DNA from: RGIG1927 sp045546275
Lineage (GTDB): Bacteria > Bacillota > Clostridia > UMGS1883
Direction: 5' to 3'
NCBI GenBank assembly: GCA_045546275.1
Contig: JAZQCM010000017.1
Coordinates: forward strand, 1-9,902
Length of the DNA: 9,902 nt
Shown here piece by piece: positions 1 through 6,427 of the stretch (its first letter is position 1; the number at the start of each line of letters is the position of its first letter). The notes beneath the pieces are model-generated. The model was not told where the DNA came from, did not search any database, and was given only the letters and a program-made list of their open reading frames with translations. The translations under genes were made by a program, and so were the position numbers.

Positions 1-93
<93 letters not shown>

Positions 94-100
94 AACAAAC

Positions 101-135
101 AAAAAAGAACTTAGCAAAGGCTAAGTTCTTTTTTT
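101..135 (+). terminator. Intrinsic terminator of the rRNA operon
   Basis: AAGAACTTAG at 105-114 pairs perfectly with CTAAGTTCTT at 121-130 around the six-base loop CAAAGG. The stem runs into a T tract at 129-135. The A-rich 5' flank extends the stem to about 14 bp. It starts 8 nt after the 5S RNA, as expected for the end of an rRNA operon. Confidence 0.92.
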
Positions 136-143
136 GTTGAAAT

Positions 144-172
144 TTGACATTTCATGTGTATTATGATATACT
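144..172 (+). promoter_or_regulatory. Sigma-A promoter with extended -10 for the acidic PH-like gene
   Basis: A consensus -35 TTGACA (144-149) is followed by a 17-nt spacer and a -10 TATACT (167-172). TGA directly before the -10 gives an extended -10 (TGn). The start of transcription is expected near 179, leaving a leader of about 45 nt before the ATG at 224. The promoter lies only 9 nt after the rRNA terminator, so the gene is independently transcribed. Confidence 0.85.
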
Positions 173-223
173 TTTCTGCATGAAGAGTATTGTCAAATGA
201 TGATGTTAAAAAGGAGCGATAAT

Positions 224-886
224 ATGTTAAACAAAAAATTCAATATTAATGATTGGCTGGTTGAGGGAGAACATGTTGTTTGCGAAAAGGTATTGGTGTC
301 GCATGTTGCGTTAGGAAATGAAGAAGATGTAAATGATGCGGATGATTTTGCGCTGGAAGACTTTGATGTGGATGAAATGGTTGATGAGCTTTCGGAATTA
401 AACGGAATTGTTGTAGATAAGAGTTCAGTACTTGCTGATTTAGAAGACTTTTATGGCAAAAACAATAAGGATACTTTTGAATTGAAGGAATTTGACGAGG
501 ATATCGAAATTGATGACTTAGACCGCAATGAAGATGATTATGAAACTGAATTTGAAGAGTATGTACTTGATGAAGTTGAAGTTATTGATGGTATCAAACA
601 TTTGATAAGAAAAAAGGAGGTATTTCTGACAAATCATAGAATTATATGGTTTGACAAAGTTCGTGAAATGGTAGATTCCAGATTGTTGAAGTTTGTTACG
701 GGTTACGGATATTTTCGTTCGCTATATCAAGATGATGACGAAAATTATGATGTGTGTATCGGTTCAGGTGATGTAGGATTATATTTTGATATTGCCGATA
801 ATTCCAGAATAGAAATAAGATTCAAGTCTTTAGCTGATAGAAGAGAGTTTTATGCTGCATTAACAAAAGAACTTATGAAATTTTAA
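224..886 (+). CDS. Acidic protein with a PH-like (bacterial PH/GRAM-type) fold, function unknown
   Basis: This is a 220-residue protein with no recognised named family. The ATG at 224 is chosen because AAGGAG (211-216) lies 7 nt before it; upstream in-frame ATGs at 197-203 have no ribosome binding site. Residues 11-30 (WLVEGEHVVCEKVLVSHVAL) resemble the first strands of bacterial PH-like domains. Residues 128-145 (LIRKKEVFLTNHRIIWFD) resemble their characteristic 'lTNhRii' strand pair. Residues 186-219 end in a helix (SLADRREFYAALTKELMKF) like the C-terminal PH helix. Between them, residues 33-122 are extremely acidic (about 39 Asp/Glu against 5 Lys/Arg). There is no signal peptide or membrane segment, so it is probably cytosolic. 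It is more AT-rich than the genes downstream. The PH assignment is an inference from pattern only; it could be an unrelated acidic protein. It is monocistronic, with its own promoter and a downstream terminator. Confidence 0.8.
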   Translation: MLNKKFNINDWLVEGEHVVCEKVLVSHVALGNEEDVNDADDFALEDFDVDEMVDELSELNGIVVDKSSVLADLEDFYGKNNKDTFELKEFDEDIEIDDLDRNEDDYETEFEEYVLDEVEVIDGIKHLIRKKEVFLTNHRIIWFDKVREMVDSRLLKFVTGYGYFRSLYQDDDENYDVCIGSGDVGLYFDIADNSRIEIRFKSLADRREFYAALTKELMKF

Positions 887-968
887 CATATGGTAAAATT
901 TCATGCTCTATTTTGCATACTATGGTATCAATTAAAATGAATCGCGTCAGCGGAGTTGTGTATTTTTC

Positions 969-994
969 GTGCGTAGCTTTTGCTGCGCACTTTT
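969..994 (+). terminator. Intrinsic terminator after the acidic PH-like gene
   Basis: GTGCGTAGC (969-977) pairs with GCTGCGCAC (982-990), with one G-T wobble, around a TTTT loop. TTTT follows at 991-994 before the run breaks with AAATTTT. It lies 83 nt after the stop codon, which is rather far, and the T tract is short, so termination may be partial. Confidence 0.65.
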
Positions 995-1029
995 AAATTT
1001 TGGTATGATTTTAAATAACGGGAAATTTA

Positions 1030-1056
1030 TTGACTGCGATTTAATGAATCTATACA
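1030..1056 (+). promoter_or_regulatory. Weak candidate promoter for the manganese-catalase-like gene
   Basis: TTGACT (1030-1035) resembles a sigma-A -35 box. TATACA (1051-1056) is the best -10 but at a short 15-nt spacing; TACATA at 1053-1058 gives 17 nt but is a poorer match. The overlapping CATAAAAT (1055-1062) also resembles the -10 of mother-cell sporulation sigma factors (sigma-E-like CATACAAT), which would suit a CotJC-like gene, but no matching -35 is clear. Which sigma factor acts here is undecided. Confidence 0.35.
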
Positions 1057-1075
1057 TAAAATGATAACCTTCGTG

Positions 1076-1104
1076 AAAACCTACTTTTGAAAGGTAGGTT
1101 TTTT
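1076..1104 (+). promoter_or_regulatory. Terminator-like hairpin that covers the ribosome binding site of the next gene
   Basis: AAAACCTAC (1076-1084) pairs with GTAGGTTTT (1094-1102). Three further pairs (1085-1087 with 1091-1093) leave a three-base loop, giving a stem of about 12 bp. It ends in a T run at 1099-1104, immediately before the ATG at 1107. The only Shine-Dalgarno-like bases (AAAGG/AGG, 1090-1098) lie inside the stem. It has the form of an intrinsic terminator, yet it sits where the ribosome must bind. It could be an attenuator or a translational lock, or the end of a transcript coming from upstream. Confidence 0.6.
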
Positions 1105-1106
1105 GT

Positions 1107-1772
1107 ATGTTCAAGCATGAAAAAATTTTGTTTCATCCCGTAGGTGTGGAAAAGCCCAATCCAACCTATGCAGCGATGCTTCAGGAGCAGCTTGGGGGAG
1201 GTAACGGAGAATTAAAGGCGGCAATGCAGTATATGTGTCAAAGCTTCAGAGTTAAGGATCCTGAAATAAAGGATTTGTTTTTAGATATTGCCGCTGAAGA
1301 ATTGAGTCATCTGGAAATGATTTCCCAGACTATTAATCTTCTTAATGGTCACGATTTAGATGTGGAGAATGCAGCAGTAGGACAGATTCAAGCCCATGTG
1401 CAGACAGGTCTGAATCCCGGGCTGGTAAATGCATCAGGTTATTCCTGGACTGCGGATTATGTTACCGTGACCGGCGACTTGTGCGCTGACCTACTCTCTA
1501 ACATTGCATCAGAGCAGAGAGCGAAATGCGTTTATGAATATCTTTACCGCCAGATTGAAGACAAAAGGGTTCGTGAAACAATTGACTTTTTGTTAAATCG
1601 TGAGGAGGCACATAACGCAATGTTTCGGGAAGCCTTTAACAAGGTGCAGAATAGTGGCAGCAACCGTGATTTTGGAACTACCAAGGCGGCAAAAATGTAT
1701 TTCAGCTTATCTGAGCCCTCGGGTGAAAACAGCTTTAAGGACAGTAATTTTACCGCTCCTGCATTTAAGTAG
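1107..1772 (+). CDS. Manganese-catalase family protein (CotJC-like)
   Basis: This 221-residue ferritin-like protein is predicted to dismutate hydrogen peroxide at a di-manganese centre; in spore formers such proteins are often CotJC-type spore-coat components. The four-helix bundle carries all expected metal ligands: E35 (GELKAAMQY), E65 and H68 (AAEELSHLEM), E136 (ASEQRAK) and H169 (REEAHNAMF). The N-terminus (MFKHEKILFHPVGVEKPNPTYA) is the family's usual start, so the ATG at 1107 is firm, although its ribosome binding site is buried in a hairpin. The length is typical of the short clostridial forms and lacks the longer C-terminal tail of the Lactobacillus-type enzyme. It is monocistronic: a hairpin lies before it and a terminator directly after. 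Whether it is vegetative or sporulation-specific cannot be decided from the promoter region. Confidence 0.93.
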   Translation: MFKHEKILFHPVGVEKPNPTYAAMLQEQLGGGNGELKAAMQYMCQSFRVKDPEIKDLFLDIAAEELSHLEMISQTINLLNGHDLDVENAAVGQIQAHVQTGLNPGLVNASGYSWTADYVTVTGDLCADLLSNIASEQRAKCVYEYLYRQIEDKRVRETIDFLLNREEAHNAMFREAFNKVQNSGSNRDFGTTKAAKMYFSLSEPSGENSFKDSNFTAPAFK

Positions 1773-1774
1773 AA

Positions 1775-1801
1775 AAAAAGACATCCAAGGGATGTCTTTT
1801 T
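1775..1801. terminator. Bidirectional terminator between the catalase-like gene and holA
   Basis: AAAAAGACATCC (1775-1786) pairs with GGATGTCTTTTT (1790-1801) around the loop AAG. The T run at 1797-1801 serves the plus-strand gene that ends at 1772. The A run at 1773-1779 becomes a T run on the minus strand and serves holA. The holA stop codon (1800-1802) lies in the stem itself, so the two convergent genes share one compact terminator. Confidence 0.9.
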
Positions 1802-2789
1802 AATTTGCAATAATATATTCTAATGTACACCAGGGGTCCATAAGGCCCATTTTAATGCTTCGGTCACCTTCGGTTAAAAGGTTAATGAGCTTTTCAATGT
1901 TTTCAATGGTGGTTTTTGATGCCTTTGCCATAATTTTTTCCGCCGCATAGGGGTTACGGCTCACAGTTTTCTTAATTTCCGTTGTGGGAATTTTCTGTGT
2001 CATCATAACCTTTGCCTTGTAAATGTCAAGCGCCTGGCTTGCAAGCCTTTCCAATATTGCAACAGGCTCGTTGCCTGTTAGCCTTAAATTTGTAAGGGTG
2101 GTAAAAGCAATATCACGCCTTTGCGCAAATACCGCATCAATAAGTGTGTAAACACTTTCCTCAAGAACATTTCGGATAACGGAGTCAATATCCTGTCTTG
2201 TTATAACAAAATCCTCTGCTTTGGCACAGATTTTTTCAATTTCGCTTTTTAAAAGGGTCATGCTCCTGCCAAGGTTTTTAATAATGTACGTGCTTTCACG
2301 GTCGGTAAGGCTTTTGCCCTTTGATGCGGCAGCCTTCATAAGCCACTTTACAAGCCTTGGCTCAGAAAGGTATTCAAAATCCACAGTAACTGCATTTTCT
2401 TTAACTGCCTGCTCCAAGGCTGTGCCTTTTTTGCCCTTTTCCGACTCCTTGTCACGTACTATGCACACAACATAGTCGGGAAGAGAGGCAAACATTTGCT
2501 GCCATTTGCTCTTTTCGGGGACAGAAGCTGAAAAAAGGTTGCAGTTGTTGAAAACAATAAGCTTTCTGTCGCTCATAAGAGGGAGCGCATTTATGAAAGA
2601 ATCCGCATCCTCACAAGTGGGGAGCTCAATATAGCACTTGTAGTTGAAGTCCTCAAAGGAGGGGTCTATAAGTGCGTTTTTTGCTTCGGTAAGACAAAAG
2701 CTTTTAAGAAAATCCTCCTCGCCTGTGAAAAAGTAAAGAGGCGAGGTTTCTTTTGTTTTTAACACGCTTCTGAATTCATCGTAAGTCAT
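1800..2789 (-). CDS. holA: DNA polymerase III subunit delta
   Basis: The 329-residue product is the clamp-loader delta subunit, which opens the beta sliding clamp and takes part in loading it at primed sites. The N-terminal AAA+-like region begins with SPLYFFTGEEDFLKS (residues 16-30), the family's usual 'yfl.GeE.fl' start. It continues through LMSDRKLIVFNNCNLF and YVVCIVRDKESEKGKKGTALEQAV, followed by the long helical middle (ITRQDIDSVIRNVLEESVYTLIDAV). The C-terminal collar region (EPVAILERLASQALDIYKAKVMM...MDPWCTLEYIIAN) is complete. As expected for delta, there is no working Walker A motif. Length is normal (about 330-345). AAGGA on the minus strand (plus 2798-2802) is 8 nt from the ATG and touches the TAA of the upstream amidohydrolase gene, so the two genes are probably translationally coupled. 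Confidence 0.93.
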   Translation of the reverse strand: MTYDEFRSVLKTKETSPLYFFTGEEDFLKSFCLTEAKNALIDPSFEDFNYKCYIELPTCEDADSFINALPLMSDRKLIVFNNCNLFSASVPEKSKWQQMFASLPDYVVCIVRDKESEKGKKGTALEQAVKENAVTVDFEYLSEPRLVKWLMKAAASKGKSLTDRESTYIIKNLGRSMTLLKSEIEKICAKAEDFVITRQDIDSVIRNVLEESVYTLIDAVFAQRRDIAFTTLTNLRLTGNEPVAILERLASQALDIYKAKVMMTQKIPTTEIKKTVSRNPYAAEKIMAKASKTTIENIEKLINLLTEGDRSIKMGLMDPWCTLEYIIAN

Positions 2790-2800
2790 AGTATCATTCC

Positions 2801-3976
2801 TTATTCTGAAAGAAAATCAACAACCGCCTGAGCAAGGCAGGTTGACGCAATCTCTATACAATCCTCGTCAACTGTAAACGAGGGGTGATGTATGGGATAA
2901 ATTGCACCTTTTTCAATGTTTTTGCAACCAACGTGCACATAGGTTGAAGGCACACATTCCGCAAAGTAGGAAAAATCGTCCCCTGCCATGGAAACTGTGT
3001 GAGATTCAATAACATTTTCTTCGCCAACGATTTTTGCGGCAGAGGCTTTAAAAGCTTCGGTTACTTTTTCGTCGTTAATAAGGGCAGGGTATAAGGGGAT
3101 GTAGTTATAATCATACTCGGCGTTGTACTTTTCGCAAACTGACATAACATTTTCCTCAATAAGCCTTACAACCTCTTCACGGCTCTTTTTGGTGAAGGTG
3201 CGTGCAGTGCCTGTGATTTTAACAGAAGATGGAATAACATTGGGGCAGCTGCCGCCCTCAACGGTGCAAACTGAAACAACACGGGGAACTAAAGAATCGG
3301 TAAGAGACGTGAGCTTTAATATAACCTCGCTCACAACGGGCAAGGGGTTGTTGCACTTTTCGGGATATGCCCCGTGACCGCCTGTGCCGAAGATTGTAAC
3401 CTCAAAATTATCAGGCGAGGACATAAGAGGGCCTTTTTTGTAAACAATTTTGCCTGTTTCATAGTCAGTCATAACGTGACAGCCTAAGCAAATGTCCACA
3501 TTGGGGTTTTCCATAACCTTTTCTTTAATCATAATTTCCGCACCGCCGTCACCTTCTTCGGCAGGCTGAAAGAAAATTTTAACATTTCCCTTGAAAGAAC
3601 CTTTAAGTTCGTTTAGAATAAAAGCAGTGGACAATGCAATGGCAATGTGTGCATCGTGACCGCAGGCATGCATCATACCTTCGTGCTCTGATGCAAAGTC
3701 AAGCTTTGTTTCCTCTTTTATGGGCAGAGCGTCAATGTCGGCACGGATGCCAACACATTTGCCGTTTTCAGCACCGCTTATTGTTGCCACAATACCTGTA
3801 CCGCCTGCAAAGCCACGTTCATAGGGAATTGAAAGAGTGTCAAGCATGGAGGCAATGTAGCCTGATGTTTTAAATTCTTCAAACTGGATTTCAGGAATGC
3901 GATGGAGCATACGCCTTGCTTCGATTGCAGTTGGTGCAAAGCTTTGCCCCAGGGCCTTTATTTCAGATGTAAGCAT
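2801..3976 (-). CDS. M20 family amidohydrolase (N-acyl amino acid/hippurate hydrolase type)
   Basis: This 391-residue cytosolic metallopeptidase-like enzyme would hydrolyse N-acyl or amide-linked amino acids. The substrate cannot be told from sequence. Visible motifs are RADIDALP (78-85), MHACGHDAH (102-110, with Cys105 and His107 as metal ligands), FFQPAEEGDGGAE (135-147, with the Glu pair 140/141 acting as base and ligand), LGCHV (His167), MAGDDFSYF (330-338) and IHHPSF (363-367). The dimerisation domain (from about residue 190, with FGTGGHGAYP) is present. The start at 3976 is chosen because GAGG (plus 3985-3988) is 8 nt upstream; the ATG at 3982 would be only 2 nt away. An in-frame extension to 4066 exists but would begin upstream of the promoter. 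It is the first gene of an operon with holA. There is no signal peptide. Confidence 0.93.
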   Translation of the reverse strand: MLTSEIKALGQSFAPTAIEARRMLHRIPEIQFEEFKTSGYIASMLDTLSIPYERGFAGGTGIVATISGAENGKCVGIRADIDALPIKEETKLDFASEHEGMMHACGHDAHIAIALSTAFILNELKGSFKGNVKIFFQPAEEGDGGAEIMIKEKVMENPNVDICLGCHVMTDYETGKIVYKKGPLMSSPDNFEVTIFGTGGHGAYPEKCNNPLPVVSEVILKLTSLTDSLVPRVVSVCTVEGGSCPNVIPSSVKITGTARTFTKKSREEVVRLIEENVMSVCEKYNAEYDYNYIPLYPALINDEKVTEAFKASAAKIVGEENVIESHTVSMAGDDFSYFAECVPSTYVHVGCKNIEKGAIYPIHHPSFTVDEDCIEIASTCLAQAVVDFLSE

Positions 3977-4007
3977 TTTCATAACCTCAATAAAAAAATA
4001 TATGTGT

Positions 4008-4036
4008 ATTATATCATATTGAGGGTGTTTTGTAAA
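4008..4036 (-). promoter_or_regulatory. Sigma-A promoter for the amidohydrolase-holA operon
   Basis: On the minus strand TTTACA (plus 4031-4036) is followed by 17 nt and a perfect TATAAT (plus 4008-4013). Transcription would begin near 4001, about 25 nt before the ATG at 3976. The -35 box overlaps the ribosome binding site region (4035-4040) of the divergent plus-strand gene. Confidence 0.85.
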
Positions 4037-4052
4037 GGAGTTAAAAATTGCC

Positions 4053-4775
4053 ATGGATTTTGTCAAAACCCCGTATCTGCCGAAAAAAAGGGCGGTTTTA
4101 GCGGTAGGCGATGTGAAAATTGAAGGTGTGAGGGTGATTACACCCTTTGAAAGTGAGCGTGTGCATAAGTCTTTGAAAAAGCACGCAGATTTAACCTTTT
4201 GCTATCTTGGTGAGGGCGTTGCAGTGTGCGAAAAAGAAGCATATGATTACTATAAGGAAGAGCTTTCTTTTTCCGGCATAACCTTGCTTCAAGGCGAAAG
4301 CCTTTTAGACTTGCACTACCCCTTTGATGCGGCATATAATGTAGCGATAACAGGAAAGAAGATTTTTTGCAGAATTGCCTCTACCGACAAGGTGCTTCTT
4401 AACACGGCAAGGGAATTGGGGTATGAAATAATTGATATAAAACAAGGGTATGCAAAGTGCTCTGTTTGCCCTGTTGGAGAATTCAGCGCAATAAGCGCCG
4501 ATATGTCATTTGTTAAAAAAGCGGAAAACGAGGGAATTGAGGTTTTACAAATAACCAACAACACAATTTCTCTTCCCGGTTTTTCCAATGGCTTTTTCGG
4601 AGGCAGTGCCTTTATGGCGGATGAACACACACTTTTTGTAAACGGTGATTTGTCACTTCATCCGGACTGTGAAAAAATTAAAAGCTTTTTAAAAAAGAGG
4701 GAAATAGAAGCGAAATGCTTGTCAGAGTTTCCCATTTACGATTTTGGTTCGTTTATACCCATAATTGAAGAATAA
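4053..4775 (+). CDS. DUF6873-like protein with a guanidine-modifying-enzyme (pentein-like) fold, function unknown
   Basis: The 240-residue protein resembles the clostridial family annotated as DUF6873, said to have the GME/pentein-type fold. Recognisable blocks are the N-terminal TPYLPKKR, YPFDAAYNVA (89-98), QGYAKCS (131-137), ISAD (147-150), LPGFSNGFFGGS (174-185) and GDLSLHPD (198-205). The repeated aromatic/Gly-rich strand ends fit a beta/alpha propeller. No reaction is known for the family, and the usual pentein catalytic triad is not obvious by eye. AAGGAG (4035-4040) lies 12 nt before the ATG, which is long but usable. No clear promoter is visible on this strand between 3960 and 4050. 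It is followed after 41 nt by the ytxC-like gene, and the two are probably co-transcribed. Confidence 0.8.
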   Translation: MDFVKTPYLPKKRAVLAVGDVKIEGVRVITPFESERVHKSLKKHADLTFCYLGEGVAVCEKEAYDYYKEELSFSGITLLQGESLLDLHYPFDAAYNVAITGKKIFCRIASTDKVLLNTARELGYEIIDIKQGYAKCSVCPVGEFSAISADMSFVKKAENEGIEVLQITNNTISLPGFSNGFFGGSAFMADEHTLFVNGDLSLHPDCEKIKSFLKKREIEAKCLSEFPIYDFGSFIPIIEE

Positions 4776-4816
4776 AAAATCTTCTCCCGGCACAGTATTT
4801 ATTTCGGAGGTTAATA

Positions 4817-5515
4817 ATGCGATATAATACCATGTTTACTGTTACCGAGGATGAAAGAGAAAAAATGGCGGATGCCGTCACCGATATAATAACCGACGAA
4901 TTTGAACAAAGCCTCATACGGCATTTTATAAAAGAAAGCTACCCTCTTTTGGAAGAAGATGAAATAAAAATTATTGAGGCGTATACAATAGAAGAAAGAG
5001 AAAGCCGTGGTGTTTACAAAAAGCATCGTGAAAATTTAAAAAGAGAAGTTTTAAACTTTCTTTCAGAAAACGGGCAGATTATTCCAAAGGGCTTTGTGGA
5101 TTTTCGCATGCGTGACATTTACACCGACATAAAAAAGCTTGTGTTTTACGGTGCGGAGCGGTTTTTCAATGAGCAGGAATACGAGGAGTTTATATGCCTT
5201 TTAAAAATGGTGATAAATGAAAGGGAAAGCAGGGAGAAGCTTGTTCATGTGGTGTTTAACGGGAATGAGGTAAAGCTTTTTAACAAGCGTGGCAGCGACA
5301 TTACTGAAAAATACGAGGCAGAATTTATGTTATCTGCGGCCCAATGCGGTGCAAAAAGCGAGGACTTGGCAATTTCCGCAATCATATCCATTGCGCCGGA
5401 ATTTGTTGTTATTCATAATTTGCCCGAAAAATCGCCAATGGGAATAACCCTTAAAAAGCTTTTCGGTAGCAACGCACAAACCTGCCAGGGTTGTGAAATA
5501 TGCAAAAAAGGTTGA
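4817..5515 (+). CDS. ytxC: Putative sporulation protein of the YtxC family
   Basis: The 232-residue protein matches the YtxC family of endospore formers, whose biochemical role is unknown. The family-like core runs from KGFVDFRMRDIY (91-102) through EYEEFICLLKMVI (121-133) to LVHVVF (142-147). The C-terminal half (SAIISIAPEFVVIHNL, 187-202) is a second conserved-looking region. The protein ends in C223-x2-C226-x2-C229, a possible metal or Fe-S site. GGAGG (4806-4810) is 6 nt before the ATG. There is no signal peptide or clear transmembrane helix, so it is probably cytosolic. It sits downstream of the DUF6873-like gene; the promoter for the following ATP-grasp genes overlaps its stop codon. 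The symbol follows the family name and does not assert orthology to a characterised gene. Confidence 0.85.
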   Translation: MRYNTMFTVTEDEREKMADAVTDIITDEFEQSLIRHFIKESYPLLEEDEIKIIEAYTIEERESRGVYKKHRENLKREVLNFLSENGQIIPKGFVDFRMRDIYTDIKKLVFYGAERFFNEQEYEEFICLLKMVINERESREKLVHVVFNGNEVKLFNKRGSDITEKYEAEFMLSAAQCGAKSEDLAISAIISIAPEFVVIHNLPEKSPMGITLKKLFGSNAQTCQGCEICKKG

Positions 5516-5540
5516 AAATAAGGAAAAAAACAATTATAAT
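5512..5540 (+). promoter_or_regulatory. Sigma-A promoter for the ATP-grasp/VTC/DUF4956 operon
   Basis: TTGAAA (5512-5517) is followed by 17 nt and a perfect TATAAT (5535-5540). The TGA stop codon of the ytxC-like gene (5513-5515) lies inside the -35 box. Transcription should begin near 5547, only about 17 nt before the ATG at 5564, giving a very short leader that begins at or just before the ribosome binding site AAAGGAAG (5546-5553). Confidence 0.75.
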
Positions 5541-5563
5541 GAAACAAAGGAAGAAGTGATAGC

Positions 5564-6427
5564 ATGTTAAAAGCCTATCTTGTGACAAATCATTATCTTA
5601 ACGGCGAAAAGTTTCTTGAACTAAACCGCCTTTTGTGCGACAGCGCAGAAAGAAATGATATTCAATTAATTGTAAAAACAAATGCCTCCCTTTTGCGCGA
5701 AATAATTTTAGGAGGCAAAGAAAATGTGGAAAAGGTGGATTTTGTCCTTTTCTGGGATAAGGACATTACCCTTTGCAGAATGCTTGAGGAAATGGGCATG
5801 AGGGTTTTTAATTCATCCTTTGCTATTGCCGCTTGCGACAACAAGGGCATGACCCATGCTTTGCTCCAGAATAAAATCAAAATGCCTAAAACTGTGGTTG
5901 CGCCCCTTGCTTTTTCAAAGGCTGACATGACAAGCTTTGTAAAAAGCGTGGGCGAAAGCCTGGGGTATCCGTTTATTATAAAGGAAAGCTGCAGCTCCTT
6001 TGGCTTTGGAGTGTACAAGGTTGACGATTTTTATTCTGCAGTTGAAATTGCAAACAATATTTCCCCCAATCAGATGATTTTCCAGGAATATATTGCATCT
6101 TCCCGTGGCAGAGACATCCGCTTGAATGTGGTGGGGGATAAGGTTGTTGCCGCAATGGAAAGGTATAACGATAAGGACTTCCGTGCAAATATTACAAACG
6201 GCGGAAAAATGAAAAAATACACCCCCACAAAGGAAGAGTGTGCAATGGCTGTTGAAGCCTGCAGGCTTTTGGGCGTGGATTTTGGCGGAGTGGACATTCT
6301 TTTCGGAGAAAATGGTCCTCTTCTTTGCGAAGTTAATTCAAATGCTCACATTAAAAACATTTTGGATTGCACAAACATTAATGTGGCAGACGCTATTTTT
6401 AGTTATATAAAGGGTAAATTATTATGA
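5564..6427 (+). CDS. RimK-like ATP-grasp ligase 1
   Basis: The 287-residue protein is an ATP-dependent carboxylate-amine ligase of the RimK type. Relatives add glutamate or another amino acid to a protein C-terminus or small molecule through an acyl-phosphate. An N-terminal Rossmann-like part (1-85) leads to FNSSFAIAACDNKGMTHALL (82-101). The ATP-grasp domain then shows Lys140 with the Gly-rich loop SSFGFGV (144-150), QEYI (174-177), the RDIR substrate/ATP segment (183-186), DFRANITNGG (205-214), Asp244 and the Mg-binding CEVNSNAH (255-262) with the canonical E-x-N. All key residues look intact, so it should be active. AAAGGAAG lies about 10 nt before the ATG. Its TGA overlaps the next gene's ATG by 4 nt (ATGA), so the two ligases are translationally coupled. 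The substrate is unknown. Confidence 0.9.
   Translation: MLKAYLVTNHYLNGEKFLELNRLLCDSAERNDIQLIVKTNASLLREIILGGKENVEKVDFVLFWDKDITLCRMLEEMGMRVFNSSFAIAACDNKGMTHALLQNKIKMPKTVVAPLAFSKADMTSFVKSVGESLGYPFIIKESCSSFGFGVYKVDDFYSAVEIANNISPNQMIFQEYIASSRGRDIRLNVVGDKVVAAMERYNDKDFRANITNGGKMKKYTPTKEECAMAVEACRLLGVDFGGVDILFGENGPLLCEVNSNAHIKNILDCTNINVADAIFSYIKGKLL

Noticed and set aside
1600..1803. Small alternative-frame ORFs within the catalase-like gene on both strands
   Set aside because: They have no ribosome binding site or recognisable product, and the metal ligands of the real frame run right through them.
3977..4066. Thirty-residue N-terminal extension of the M20 amidohydrolase, up to an ATG at 4066
   Set aside because: It would start upstream of the near-consensus promoter at 4008-4036 and has no ribosome binding site. 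The ATG at 3976 has GAGG at 8 nt and matches the usual start of the family.
4823..4828. A TATAAT near the start of the ytxC-like gene
   Set aside because: It lies inside the coding sequence just after the ATG and has no -35 box at 16-18 nt upstream.
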